Positions 1 to 10,811 of a stretch of 64,000 bases of DNA are shown one piece after another; position 1 is the first letter of the stretch, and every line of letters begins with the position of its first letter. This DNA is from Cyrtodaria siliqua. Its lineage: Eukaryota; Mollusca; Bivalvia; Adapedonta; Hiatellidae. The DNA lies in NCBI GenBank assembly GCA_037043455.1, contig JAWPHD010007128.1, positions 62,001 through 126,000 of the forward strand, in the 5' to 3' direction. The notes under the pieces are model-generated. The model ran no database searches, was not told where the DNA came from, and worked only from the letters and a program-made list of their open reading frames with translations. Position numbers and translations under genes: made by a program.

Positions 1-85
1 CCCGATATACTATGACTGCGCGAGACCCGATATACTATGATTGCATGAGACCCGATATAATATGATTGCTCGAAACCCGATATAC
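1..85. repeat. 25-bp tandem repeat, about 3.4 units
   Basis: Units begin with cccgatatactatga and recur every 25 bp at 1, 26 and 51, with a fourth decayed partial unit. The array runs off the left edge of the window, so its full size is unknown. I see no coding potential. Confidence 0.85.
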
Positions 86-213
86 TTTCTATGATTGTTT
101 ATATTCATATATACACGATCAACTCTGTGTTTTACTTATAGTGCCTATTAATGCTGCCTAGTTTGCTATAGACAATTCCTTATTTTACATTGTCTTGTTA
201 AATGTGATTATAA

Positions 214-488
214 TAGGGTAGAGTGAGGTTTGGTGCACCCTAGAACCTGGTTTAAAAATAAACATAAAAGTCGAGCAGGAAATGCAGCTTTCACAGAACA
301 CAGTAAACCCCAAAACACGCAAAACGACAAGCATGAATGGCAATTGTAATAAGGAATAAAGGCATAAGACATCACAAACACAGAAAGGGTTGACAATAGG
401 GCTACCGCCTTGGAACGGTCGGAGGCATAAAAGGCCGCTGGGGATTTAAACCAGGTTCTAGGGCGCACTAAACCTCACACTTACCCTA
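214..488. mobile_element. Family A MITE, complete copy with TIRs
   Basis: About 275 bp bounded by terminal inverted repeats of about 40 bp. The left end starts TAGGGTA and continues GTGAGGTTTGGTGC, then CCTAGAACCTGGTTTAAA. The right end is its reverse complement with few mismatches. The outermost bases read TA on both sides, compatible with a TA target site as in Tc1/mariner-type MITEs (an inference). Internal sequence, including ttgacaatagggctaccg and ccttggaacggtc, recurs many times in the window. There is no coding capacity, so it would need a transposase supplied in trans. Confidence 0.7.
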
Positions 489-635
489 CCGTCATCTCAA
501 TAAAACGGGACAGTGTGAATAAAGAAATCCCCGCCATGAACTATTTTCTAACGAACAAGGTAGCATTAATAGGCAATATAAGTAAAACACAAAGATGCTC
601 GTATATGTATACATACAAAAGAAAATAGCCTAGAA

Positions 636-830
636 AGCCACAATGAAGGTTACCCCACAGCGGCCTTTTTTGCCACTGACCGTTCCAAGGCGGTAGCCCT
701 ATCGTCAAACCTTTTGTGTTTGTGATGTCTTATTTCTGTGTGTGTTTGTGGTTGACTGTCGTCCTTGAATGCTGCTTTTCCTGTTCGATTTTTATATCTA
801 TATTTCTCAACAAATAACTCCCTTTTTTAA
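636..830. repeat. Family A copy, partial, inverted relative to 214-488
   Basis: Shares the blocks gccactgaccgttccaagg, tttgtgtttgtgatgtctta and ggttgactgtcgtccttgaa with the complete element at 214-488, in the opposite orientation. No clean TIR pair is visible. Confidence 0.7.
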
Positions 831-1065
831 TTTTAAAACTTCTCTAAATCATTTCAGACACAGAAATGACGTTTAGTGTCCATCTATAGTCCAACATGTA
901 TGCACATTTCCACTTTTAAAGTTCTCTGGCATGTTTTGTTTAATGAACATGTTTATGTTTATTTAAATCGAAATCAATACACAGCAATATATATATACAA
1001 TTCACACATTGCACTATCTGTAAAAAGCGAGAATAAGATTTTATTTGTATAAATTACAAAAAATA

Positions 1066-1280
1066 GACTAGAAAGCCACAAAGAAGGTAACCCCGAGCGA
1101 TATTTTTTGCCACTGACCGTTCCAAGGCGGTAGCTCTATTGTCAACCCGTTTGTGTTTGTAATGTCTTATTGCCTGTTATTCATCTTTAAAGCTGTTCGT
1201 TGTTTCTGTGTGTGTTTGTGGTTGACTGTTGTCCTTGAATGCTACTTTTCCTGTTCGATTTACTTTTGCAAACTCATTTA
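1066..1280. repeat. Family A copy, partial
   Basis: Same orientation and block order as the copy at 636-830, starting near tagaaagccacaaagaaggt and ending near cctgttcgattt. The two copies flank about 235 bp of featureless AT-rich DNA. Confidence 0.7.
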
Positions 1281-1779
1281 CAAACCGACTACCGAGAGAG
1301 GGTTGGTGGACAACATATTTTCTAGCATTACATCATTAGTCAGTTCCAAGACTGTAGTAGTCAGAAATAATACTGAAATTACGCCTTATATCATGCTTCC
1401 ATGGAAGGCTAATAACAGCAATGGTAAATATATACTTCAAAGTATTCCTGTTTCCTGCTTGAATCTAGATTGAATACAAGTCTTCCTCTTTGCAGTCAAA
1501 AGCTTTTTATTCACCTCTATCACTATCAGCCATATTCTTTCTTTATTTCTGTGTTTATTTTTGTTCAACGCAACGATAGATGTAATGCTCTCCAATACAA
1601 TTAGCAAAAGTAGATATAAAAACATGTTTGGTGAGTAAATGGAAATATTTACAACATTCTCTGAGACAATCATTGTACGCTCTACTAGCGGGTATTACAA
1701 GAACTGTGCGAAGATAGAACGTAGACAATAGTTTGTAATTTATCAGTCCGCAACAGCAATTGCCACAACATGAATGTGT
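1281..1779. other. No recognisable feature
   Basis: AT-rich sequence. The only open frames are short (up to about 80 codons), unrelated to any family I recognise and look like chance. Confidence 0.6.
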
Positions 1780-2056
1780 CAGTCCAGAGTTCGACATCAA
1801 ATCTCAGTCCTGGTCCTGAGATCGGCATTTTTCCCAATTCTGATTCCTGAGTTGACGTTCTAACTGAATCCTTATTTTGACAGTCGTTACCGCTCTAGTT
1901 AAAACTTTGACAATAGTCCAAAGTTCGAAATTATTTCGTAGGTTTCTGTTCTGCATGTCATTTAGGTCCAGAGTTCGACATTCGATTCCAGTCATGAAAC
2001 TGAGTTTCAAATTCGAATCTTATCCAGAGTTTTACATTCGATCCCAGTCCTGAGTT
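1780..2056. repeat. Degenerate ~27-bp tandem repeat
   Basis: The phrases gagttcgacattcgat and cccagtcctgagttc recur with heavy decay. A matching block with the same phrases lies at 3350-3420, on the far side of the Penelope-like element. This suggests that the retroelement, and a family A fragment, interrupted one array. Confidence 0.6.
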
Positions 2057-2160
2057 CAACATTCGTCTCCATGCTAGATATAGATATAAAAATCGAACAC
2101 GAAAAGCAGCATTCAGACAGTCAACCACAAACTTACAGAGAAACAAAGAACAAATTGAAA
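2057..2160. repeat. Family A fragment
   Basis: Contains agatataaaaatcgaacacg, gcagcattc and gacagtcaaccacaaac, matching the interior of the 214-488 element in the same orientation. It is truncated at both ends. Confidence 0.6.
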
Positions 2161-3345
2161 GATGAAATATACGTCATCCAGATACCAGAGGTGTCATTAA
2201 AGTCCTCAATAACATCTTCCTGGGTATCTGGTGAAAGACTCAATATGAAATCTCTTTCATAGCAATATAAAAACAAATCTGCGTCAAGTGGTGCACAGTT
2301 CGTACCCATAGATTAGCAGCAATTTGTCTATAAACGGTCGTTCCATACCTGGCGAAAATATTATCTAATAGGAAGATGAGTGCTTCACAAACTTCTTGGC
2401 AAGTCCACATAGTGTAATTGTCAAAACTGCCGTTAGTAGAAAACGCTTTAATATTATTACAGGCCAAAAATTTAGTATTTTCCCTAGCGAATATCTTTTG
2501 AATAAGAGCAAAAAGCTCAAGGTGATGTGGTAAGTTGTATATAGTGTAGAGAAGTCATAAGTGCTAATAGATGAAAAACGTTTCCCGAATTTTTAATAGA
2601 CCAAAACAAATTAATTCCAGAGTTTTCATAAGTTTTATCACAATATTGTTTAACGTTAACGGCAGTAAGTCAAGAAGTTAAAAGTTTGGAGATGTTTGTG
2701 GTGGTGCAGGCACTAGAATTCGAAATAAAGCGGGCCTTATATGGAATTTTTATGTAATTAGGAATCCAGTACATAGTTGGCAGTTTGTTCTGCTTTTCGT
2801 CTACCCCAGCCTTGAAAGTAGTGCACCGAGTGATATGTGTGGAAACAACATCATCCTCAGTAGAATGAACTGGAGTAGACAAATAGTGCTACCGAATTCC
2901 AGAGATAAAACATTGACGTTATGTAGGCGTCAAACAATAAATACATTATTAACTGCTTTATCAGCAGGAACTAATTATATATTCAACCGGTTGAACAGTA
3001 AAGTTACTAAATGTATGACCTGACTGACGAAAGTGTTGGTACAAGTAATTTTTTAACTTTTTAGGATGACCTGCATTATTTTTATGTTCACGAAATCGAA
3101 CATTTAAAGATCGACCTGTTTGTCCAACATATTGTATACCGCAGCGTGGTGCATTTCAAGTCAAAACATAAATGACGTGAGATGTACGTCAATCAACATT
3201 TGAAGCCAGACAAACATTAAACATTCTTAATGATGGACTTGCAAGATAAATAATTGCAACAACTGCACCTCGTAGCATTACACTTATTAATAGAAGTAAA
3301 CACCCTGCGTCTTGAATGAACTGAACGATTTCTGAAAGGCGACTT
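2161..3345 (-). pseudogene. Penelope-like retroelement, GIY-YIG before RT (Naiad-like), decayed
   Basis: Read on the minus strand, several broken frames keep a recognisable order. A Cys-rich knuckle (CNATRCSCCN, about 3283-3255) comes first. A GIY-YIG endonuclease core follows (CGIQYVGQTGRSLNVRFREH, about 3155-3075). RT pieces come next: LPTMYWIP, YKARFISNSSACTTT and SKLLTS (about 2800-2670), GINLFWSIKNSG (about 2620-2580), then CNNIKAF, MWTCQEVCEALIFLLDNIFA and YGTTVYRQ (about 2460-2310). The last is a catalytic YLDD at 2184-2173. Known Penelope-like elements either place GIY-YIG after the RT or, in the Naiad/Chlamys group, before it. The order here fits the permuted group. Many frameshifts and stops make it inactive. 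Confidence 0.8.
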
Positions 3346-3349
3346 TATA

Positions 3350-3420
3350 TGGAGAGTTTGACATTATATCTCAGTCCTGAGTACGGCATTCGATCCCAGT
3401 CCTGAGTTCGACATAAACAA
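3350..3420. repeat. Degenerate ~27-bp tandem repeat, second block
   Basis: Contains cattcgatcccagtcctgag and related phrases, matching 1780-2056 across the intervening retroelement. Confidence 0.55.
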
Positions 3421-4070
3421 TCCAAGAAATTTGGACCCATTTTAACACTCACCTGTCAACACTATTATGAGGTCGTGAATTTTTTCACTGCTGGAGTTGT
3501 TTGGCGTGTTGTGGAAAGTGTTTTATTTCCTTGATCCCAGAAGTATTTTCATAATGTTTAGGGTAAGTGTAGGGTAAGTGTATGTCAACTATGATTTCAA
3601 AACCGGTCCCTAGTTTTTTCCATTTTGAAACAAAACGCAAACACCAGGACTAAAGCTACTCAACAATTGTTTAATTCACTTTTAAGAACTTTATCCAAAC
3701 TATTTGTATGTTTCAAGACTTTTTGTGGATAATGATAATGTCAGTATTAGTAGATCTTTATTCCTGCAAGCATAGGAGAGTATACATAAATGTTACAGTC
3801 CAAATATAGTCAAAGTGTATACAAATCAACAAATAACTGGAATACATACAACACATGTGACTGAAAGAAAGCAGTACCTTAACTTTTCAAAATACAGTCA
3901 TAATCTTTACAAATCACATATAACACAACACATACGACAAAGATGAATTCAAGTAATAAATATCTAATGGAAAACAAATTATAAAAAATAATAGAAAATA
4001 TCAAAATATGTGTTATTAATTACGAGCCTCCTTGTTTAAACGTTACTATTGGTAAATATATATTGTTATA
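3421..4070. other. Non-coding, minor dispersed repeat
   Basis: No gene seen. The stretch around 3675-3730 (acttttaagaactttatcca) recurs in decayed form at about 5130-5180. The segment near 3760 (tctttattcctgcaagcata) resembles the reversed 3' end of a retroposon. Confidence 0.5.
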
Positions 4071-4262
4071 CTTCAAGAATGAGATATAGGGTCCTATAGA
4101 AACCACAGCGTCCAAACGCAATGGCATCTTAGGTCCACACTGTTCTACAAACAAGGAGAAGTATTTAATTAATTATACAATGAAAAAGACAAAATACAAC
4201 AGAAAGGGTGGCGTAGACAGGTTTACGGACTTGGAACGGTCTGTAGGCAATAAGGCCTACAG
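4071..4262 (+). repeat. Family C dispersed repeat
   Basis: Contains gagatatagggtcctatag, accacagcgtcc, ggtccacactgttctac and acaacagaaagggtggcgta. The same order occurs at about 28147-28310, and in reverse complement around 45005-45960. The last copy surrounds the 35-bp minisatellite. Confidence 0.7.
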
Positions 4263-4379
4263 CTTAGCTTGAATTGATTTTATATGTACACAATCCTCGC
4301 TATTATTATTATTATTTATTATGTTTGGCAGTTTTAGATAATTATTGACATCTTGTGTACTGTGTGGTACTTTATTATG

Positions 4380-4642
4380 CACACCACCACCTCAAACCAT
4401 GTATATAATTATGTATATATATTAAGAATGATGTGTGCATATAGTTGTAAATGTGTGTGCATGTGTGTGTATTTGCATGTATGTATGCGCAATATTGTAA
4501 AGGAAATATCACTGTTTTGTTATACATGTTTTACATTGTACATGTATATGTATGACTTTGCAGAGGGCCCCAAGGGAGATTAGTGTTGGCTAATTGGGTC
4601 ACACTCTATAAATAAAGACATTCATTCATTCATTCATTTCAT
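4380..4642 (+). mobile_element. Retroposon 3' tail with (CATT)n
   Basis: The segment ends with tataaataaagacattcatt followed by further CATT repeats. That is the usual 3' signature of a truncated non-LTR element or SINE. The block gagggccccaagggagatta just upstream is typical of LINE 3' UTRs. A 76-codon open frame here is biased by TG-rich sequence and is not a credible gene. Confidence 0.5.
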
Positions 4643-5399
4643 CCTGTCGTCAGCGCCCAAATAGACAAGAAAATGCAAACAAAACTACCTCCCATCAAAA
4701 TAAATTCTCTAACAATAAAGTCCACATTCAGATAAACAACAAAAGAAACACTAAGATGTTATTGTAAAGCTATATAAAATACAAAAGAAGAAACATCTCA
4801 GTATGTATCCAGAATTGTACGGAACAACGAAGGCAGTTGCAGCCAAAGAGAAAACCAATCTAGGGTACGACCAGAAAACTCGAGGGACGAAAGGTCATGC
4901 ACCAACCTCCCTTGGTCGGGATTTCAGTAGGTGCACTCATAGAGTCACAAGAGGTTGTCCAGTAATCGCACAAGGGGAAATGAAGCGTAGTGACTGACTG
5001 TAGAGGGGTCAATCACTAAACATGCAGTGCGTTGTAATACTAAAGGGTCTCAAACAGAATCATCAGGAAGGATGTTTCTGTATAATATTTAAGCAGTGAC
5101 CAATACTTACTCAGCAAATTATTTATTTCACTTTTAAGGACTTTATCCAAACTATTTTGCATTTTTCAACATGTTTTATGGGTTTTACGGATAATAATAA
5201 TAATAATATCAATCAATTCTAATCCTGTTCTATCCTCGGGACTTTTTTCACTAATCAGTTTACTTAGATAAATACATAAATTATGTTGCCAATTTTTTTA
5301 ACCGGTTAACGCTGGCAAAGAAGTTATGTTCTTTGATTGCGTGTGGCATACTCGTATATTAGAAAACACTGAAGGCAGCTGGTTTCGCTGCAAATTTGT
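4643..5399. other. No recognisable gene
   Basis: AT-rich non-coding DNA with a short ATA run near 5200 and a decayed repeat near 5130-5180 shared with 3675-3730. Confidence 0.55.
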
Positions 5400-5720
5400 T
5401 AATGAATAAAACATGATTATAAAATGCTTCCTTTGGAAGCATCAAACACAAACAAGGGAGGAAAGTAGCAGACTCAGGTTTATTGAGAATGTACATTAGA
5501 GGAAATATAAGGTGGCCCACCTCTAACGGGCCCTAGCACCGGATTAAGCGGTACTCTACTTTAAAGCCACACATATTGGACTTGAGGATCCCAAATGACC
5601 AGTAAGTGATAACACTACTGAAGTGTAGTCGGAGCTACATTTTACAGCCGCCACACAGCACTAAACAAAAGCTAATGTGAATGTCAATAAATACGGAAAG
5701 GTAATCCCTTGGAAACAACA
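5400..5720 (-). repeat. Family B dispersed repeat
   Basis: Contains tagcagactcaggtttattg, ccctagcaccggattaagcg, ctactttaaagcc and gaaacaacaaacacaaac. Further copies lie near 46177, 52023, 53720, 54059 and 60160. The unit looks like a non-autonomous element of about 250-300 bp. I could not find clean termini. Confidence 0.6.
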
Positions 5721-6156
5721 AACACAAACATGGAGTTAAGTGTAAAACTTAAAGCCTTGCTTACATGTTTTGACGTATTAACCCATAAAATGTTTCACTT
5801 ATGATTTCATTAAAATGCTAATAATGCATACTTTATCATAACCGCTGTACACGTTAAGTTTGTGTTAACATGTATGAAACAAAGTGGTCTTTATTAGTTC
5901 ATGAACAGTCTCAATTAAACCGAGACTGCAACACGTTTGGTACTTATAGGGTTTGGCGATGTTTTAATTTTAAATTAAATAACGGTTTTAGTTACAAAAT
6001 GATACACAAAATGATACACACTCCTTAATTTTTCTTCTCATGTAGTAGAAGAGTCAACATTTTACATGAAATTCTTTGAACGAAATTATCTCGTTTAGTC
6101 ACCACCTTTTTACTATATGTCTAGTTTTTATTTTAAAGTTTTTGGTTGCATCATTA
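5721..6156. other. No recognisable feature
   Basis: AT-rich; nothing beyond chance open frames. Confidence 0.55.
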
Positions 6157-6240
6157 TGATAAATTATGTATTCAACAGGTTGAACAGTGACGTTATGAAA
6201 ACTATGACCTGGCTGACGAACGTGTTGATACAGGTATAGA
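6157..6240 (-). pseudogene. Fragment of the same Penelope-like family
   Basis: The blocks tgtattcaacaggttgaacag and atgacctggctgacgaa align with 2978-3035 of the larger copy, the segment just downstream of its GIY-YIG core. Only about 80 bp is recognisable. Confidence 0.6.
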
Positions 6241-7541
6241 TATACTCAATATTGTGTATTTAACTGACCACGTTGTAATGGTATAGGAAGTGAACTGACG
6301 AGTATAATTTCCTCATTATACATTGCGTTTTTAGACACCATATTGTAAGGAGATCCAATATTGTCATAAAATAAAAATATGCATTATTTTCCAAGTTGTT
6401 CATCTGTTTAATAAACAAATAAATGGTGTAAGACGCAACTGAAAGATATGTTGGCAATAGCTGAAGATGTCACAGTCTATTGTCTTTCGGGATATATTTC
6501 ATTGGCGTCCCAAGAGTCACTACACCATAATCTCCTTTTCAACAAATTGAACTTGTATATGCGTTCGTTCCCATTTCGCAGTCATTTACAACAATGTACT
6601 TTATGAATGCTGTGTGATTTTTGTGTGATTTTCATATTTCTACAGTCAAGATTTATTTTATTAATGTATGGATTTGAAATCTATAAAAGTTAGTATTTAG
6701 TTCAAATTATATTATTTGTATATGCTTTTTAAGTATTAAAGATACAATGACTTTGGAATAATATTAACAAATGTCAACACAAACCACTGCAAAAGCAAAC
6801 AGAACTATCGAATGCGTTATAGAGAGCATAGCTCACCTTAAAACCTTGGAAATTTGTCAGTCAGTCTGGCTACTTTAATCGAATATGGGGCTTTTTATTT
6901 CGACCTATGAAACGATAACACGTGAATCAAAATAGGTGTTATCATGGCGTGTCCTTCATGAATATCATAATGCTCGCGTGACGAAAATACCATCAAATCC
7001 CATCAAGTTATTTTGTGAACAAGCTAAAATTCCCTTATTTCGACATAACCATAACATTTATATCGAGTATGCTCGTACTCAAACTTATCCGACATCCATT
7101 TTTTTGTCATATTCCATTTACAAAAGGTATTGCGTAAATTATCTAGAGTTCAATTAGTTTACTTGATCAAGGGAAACAACTCCGTAACATATTAATTGAT
7201 GTTGCTTAATGATGACTTACCCAAGGCCTTTTAAAACAAAAGTTTCAGGAAGAGTTGGTGAACATTTAATAAAAGTCATCTATCATAATACAATTCAGTT
7301 ATTTATTGTTTTATCTAACTGAAATCCATTTATCGTTTACAGAATTAAGGCAATACGTATATAGATTGTATTTCAAACAGTAGGCATTCTGCCCACAAGT
7401 TCACAAATATCAGTAAATACAGAATTACATGCATATGATATAAATTTCCGGTATTTGACAATATAATAGTATGCATAAACTAAATTGATACATTTGATGG
7501 ATTCATATATAAAAAAGGTGTTTTCTTTATCAGTCCTATGT
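6241..7541. other. No recognisable gene
   Basis: AT-rich DNA with short chance frames only, the longest about 73 codons at 6936-7157 and unlike any family I know. It separates the Penelope fragment from the LINE 3' end. Confidence 0.5.
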
Positions 7542-8446
7542 CTAAATATGTTTTAAACGGAAGTTTGAGAAAAGAGTGTAAGTGTTTGCTCTACTTGAAT
7601 TAGTTAACTGTTTGTTCCAATTTTGAATAAAATTGTCTGTAGCTCTTTGTTTAAAAACATTTAAAAACAGGTCAATATTTTCGTCTCCTTGAAAAATCCA
7701 CAGATCGTTAAAACCCATTTCTTCTAATAAGTCTTTAATTTGTAATGCCCAATTTTGTTTGTTTGGGTATTTAGTGATATCGTCGATCATCATATTATAT
7801 GTTTGTTTAATATATTTTCTATTGTCAGTGCGCGTTATTTTTTACCAGAAACGGATAATATGGGAAAATCGTTGACTTTTTAGTGAGGTTCTACCGATTT
7901 TCCCACGTTTTTACACCTAGTAGTTGTTTACAAAATTGCAAGTGTATCCTTTCTAGAGATTCGGCACCTGCGAAACCCCATATTTCTGCTCCGTAGTTTA
8001 GAATAGGAAGGATAAGTTTGTCGAAGAAATTTAACGTATGGCTGATTTTAAGGTCTCCGAAGTTAATTAAGTATGACTTCAGTTTGAAAATTGCCTTTAA
8101 AGCTTGACCGCTAATATTTCAAATGTTTTATAGAATGAACTACCGGGTGTAATTGTAATACCCAGATACGTAAATTGATTTGTAATTTCCAGTTCTTTAC
8201 CATCATAAATAAATACCTTATTTCTTCTTAGTCTTCTCCCCTTCCTAAAAATTATTGCTTTTCTTTTATTAACATTAACTACGAGTTTCCATCTGTTACA
8301 ATATTCCTTTAAAATAGTCAACCTTTCTTGTAAACCGGCTTCAGTTTCCGAAAAAGAGTACAATATCATCTGCATATAGGAGTAATATAAGTTTTAATGT
8401 ATCAATAGCTACGCCTTTATAGCCTTTTAGAGCAAAGTTTTCTTCT
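7542..8446 (-). pseudogene. Non-LTR retrotransposon, RT catalytic core to C-terminus
   Basis: On the minus strand the RT active site LYADDIVLF is at about 8379-8353, with YADD codons at 8376-8365. A one-base change next to it shifts the frame into ETEAGLQERLTILKEYCNRW. Then come FTYLGITITPGSSF, ILNYGAEIWGFAGAESLERI (about 8015-7950) and the terminal domain WIFQGDENIDLFLNVFKQR, ending in SRANTYTLFSNFRLK near 7545. These are the thumb and C-terminal blocks of a Jockey/CR1/I-type RT. The exact clade is not decidable by eye. Upstream parts continue at 9305-9559 and 21259-21790. Confidence 0.8.
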
Positions 8447-8455
8447 AAATCATTT

Positions 8456-9295
8456 ACGTGACCACGACTTATTTATCTCGTGGCCACGACTTATTATCGC
8501 GTGGCCACGACTTATTTATCTCGTGGCCACGACATAATTAGTCAATCAGAAGTGCTGAAAAAAATCAATAGAAATCGCGACTTGGACAAATTTCCTTGTG
8601 AAAATTCACCCATATTGGGGTATGGGCTCCCTCTCCCCCCTACCGGCGCCCCGACCACTCCCACCCCACATCCGGCCACGCCCATTTTTTAAATTTATTT
8701 TTTACATATTGCTGATTTGTTTTTGGTCTATTCATAGACTTATAGCTATGTTGCCTGCCCCCTCCCACGCCCCCACCCACCCCGCCTAACCCACCCAGCC
8801 TAACCCACTCGAAACCCGATGTTTTTGTGTTTTTTTACATATTTCTGTGATGTTTTGGTCTATTCACAGACGTATAGCTATGTTTCCCCCCTTACCTCTC
8901 CCCCACACCCTCCCACCCTCCGCCTAACCCACTCGAAACCCGATATTTATTTTTTTTTACATATTTCTGTGTTGTTACGGCCCATTTCTAGCCCCCCTCC
9001 GCCCTCCCCACCTCCACCCCGCCTAAACCACGAGACACCTGTTTTTTTTTTGTTTTTTTTTTCATATTTCTGTTGTTTTTTTGGTCCATTCATAGACTTG
9101 TAGCTATGTTGTCCCCCTACCCCATCCAACACACCCACCCAACCCCCACCCCAGTCCGCCTAACCCACTCGAAACCCGATCATCCATAGCTTCCGCCATT
9201 CCTATCCAAGTCGCGATTTCTAGTGAATTTTTTCAGCACTTCTGATTGGCTAATTATGGCGTGGCCACGAGATAAATAACTCGTGGTCACGAGAT
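8456..9295. mobile_element. TIR element (~840 bp) inserted in the LINE, 9-bp TSD
   Basis: Flanked by identical 9-bp direct repeats AAATCATTT at 8447-8455 and 9296-9304. The ends form long imperfect inverted repeats. The left end reads CGTGACCACGACTTATTTAT, then repeated CGTGGCCACG palindromes, then TCAGAAGTGCTGAAAAAA and AATCGCGACTTGGA. The reverse complement of the right end has the same order. The interior is C-rich tandem repeats and codes for nothing. A 9-bp duplication with long TIRs fits Mutator-like elements, but the superfamily is not proven. Confidence 0.85.
8690..9190. repeat. ~115-130-bp tandem repeats inside the TIR element
   Basis: Four decayed units, each with tacatatttctgtg or a variant, then tctattcatagacttatagc, a run of C-rich sequence, and cctaacccactcgaaacccg. 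Strong strand asymmetry (C on the plus strand) explains the low-complexity open frames here. Confidence 0.7.
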
Positions 9296-9304
9296 AAATC
9301 ATTT

Positions 9305-9559
9305 TTCCCACATGTCACGTCTATGCCACCGTACGTATTGGATAAGTTTATAAAATATATTCTCTAGGACCAATAAATCAAATGCCTTGGTAAAATCTAC
9401 AAAGCAAACAAAGATTTTTTTATTTTCGTTTAGTATATGGTTAACAATACCGTGTAGAATAAAAATACTATCAGTTGTTCCCATATTTTTACGGAAGCCC
9501 GACTGGACTTCCGTATACACAAATTAACCTTCCACCCATTTACTTAGTTTAGTATTTAA
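9305..9559 (-). pseudogene. Non-LTR retrotransposon, RT palm segment
   Basis: Minus-strand frame with KLSKWVEG, YTEVQSGFRKNMGTTDSIF and FVCFVDFTKAFD. The last is the RT block with the first catalytic Asp. It directly precedes, in element order, the YADD segment at 7542-8446. The TIR element separates these two and the Helitron separates this from 21259-21790. Confidence 0.85.
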
Positions 9560-9900
9560 TCGCGAGCGTAAGCTCGCCTTACGGTTAACGCGTTGTTGAT
9601 TTTCTGAAATTTCTATACTAAGGCAATAAAAATCTTCGTCAAACCGCTAGAGTTACCTGCCCGTAAAGTTGCATAGTGCAAGTAAAACGGGTGCACCGTC
9701 CCGGCGATTCGTATTTCTAGCACGTCGTTATAACCTCACTCGAACGCCGAGCGAAGCGAGGTGTTATTTGAAAGAAAATAAAGCTAATTACACCGCGAGG
9801 TGTTATTTGAAAGAAAATAAAGCTAATTACATCGAAATTATATATCGAGAAGCGACGTTATACAGCTAATTTCACCGAGCGAAGAGAGGTCGTGTGCACT
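9560..9900 (+). promoter_or_regulatory. Helitron 5' terminal region with hairpin and sub-repeats
   Basis: A hairpin GCGAGC-GTAA-GCTCGC lies at 9562-9577. In the copy at 22866 its loop is GAAA while the stem is kept. CTTACGG and GTTAACGCG follow. From about 9740 the motif CGAGCGAAGCGAGGT recurs in variants, and a unit of about 42 bp containing gtgttatttgaaagaaaata is duplicated back to back (about 9760-9830). Such terminal structure could be recognised by the Rep protein, which is an inference. Confidence 0.7.
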
Positions 9901-10329
9901 GCATACAACATGTAGGTTAGTTAGTTTCCGCTTCTATTCTATTCAGCGTTTTCACAGACTCAGTCCATTCAATTCAACATATTTATTTTTTTACAATTTA
10001 ATTTGTTCAAAAACAACAAAATCCACGATTTAATGCTTGAATATGTTTAAATAAATGTGAATGCGTCAATATTTATTTATTTAAAAGAAAATGCTAGAAT
10101 GCTGATTGCTTCACAGTTTACATTGATTTTGACGTCTGCTTACAAACACTGCTCCACTGCTCTCTCGCGCCGGCTGTCAAAGTTAAAAGTGGTTTTCATT
10201 TTTATGTATCTTTCATTTAGAAAAACAACAAAAAAAGGTAAAAATAATCCAAAATATGTAATATTTTACATTCTTTATTACTCAGTCAGTTTTGCTTCAA
10301 CATTATGCTTTAAAACATCCGCAGAAAAA

Positions 10330-10804
10330 ATGACAGATACTTTTCAATTTGTAAACAAAAGTTCAGTAGTCAGATTTGAACGTATACATGACACATTATA
10401 CAGTGTCCAAAATGTTCCTGGAGATGGAAATTGTTTTTTTCATTGTCTGAGTTTGGCTTTTAATAAAAAATTTGACCATTCACAACGATATAGAAATGTA
10501 GTATGTCAGCGCATTGCTAACCATTGGGAAATTTGGGAAACAAAAGTAAAACTATGCCATGGTGAATACATGACTTATGAGCTGTACAATATTGGTTTGC
10601 TAAATGGTAATTGGTGGGCGAGTGCCTGTGAAATAGAAGCATGTGCCAATGTTCTCAATTGCCAGATAAATGTATTTTTTCAAAGGTAGAAAAGCAGGAC
10701 AAAACACTTACATGTTGAATTCACATACGCCAAGTAGTCAATTTACAAGGAGTATTGACCTTTTGTTGGAAAACAATCACTTCCTTCTTTTAAACAAAAC
10801 ATGT
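10330..10804 (+). CDS. Helitron OTU-like cysteine protease domain (frame-broken)
   Basis: The open frame extends upstream to 10057, but the first Met followed by conserved sequence is at 10330. The catalytic block GDGNCFFHC starts at 10420, with Asp and Cys in the OTU arrangement. The later pieces are YELYNIGLLNGNWWASACEI and NCQINVF. At a T6 run (about 10674-10679) the frame shifts by one, and the domain's end with the catalytic His (ENNHFLLLNK, codon near 10778) is read in the next frame. OTU domains are deubiquitinase-fold proteases and are a known N-terminal addition in Helentron polyproteins. Here they probably form the start of the Rep-helicase protein. The single-base break at a homopolymer could be real decay or an assembly error. 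Confidence 0.8.
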
Positions 10805-10811
10805 GTAAGTA

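Noticed and set aside
8819..9138. Plus- and minus-strand low-complexity proteins (Pro/Phe- or Gly/Lys-rich)
   Set aside because: They translate C-rich and T-rich tandem repeats inside a non-autonomous TIR element.
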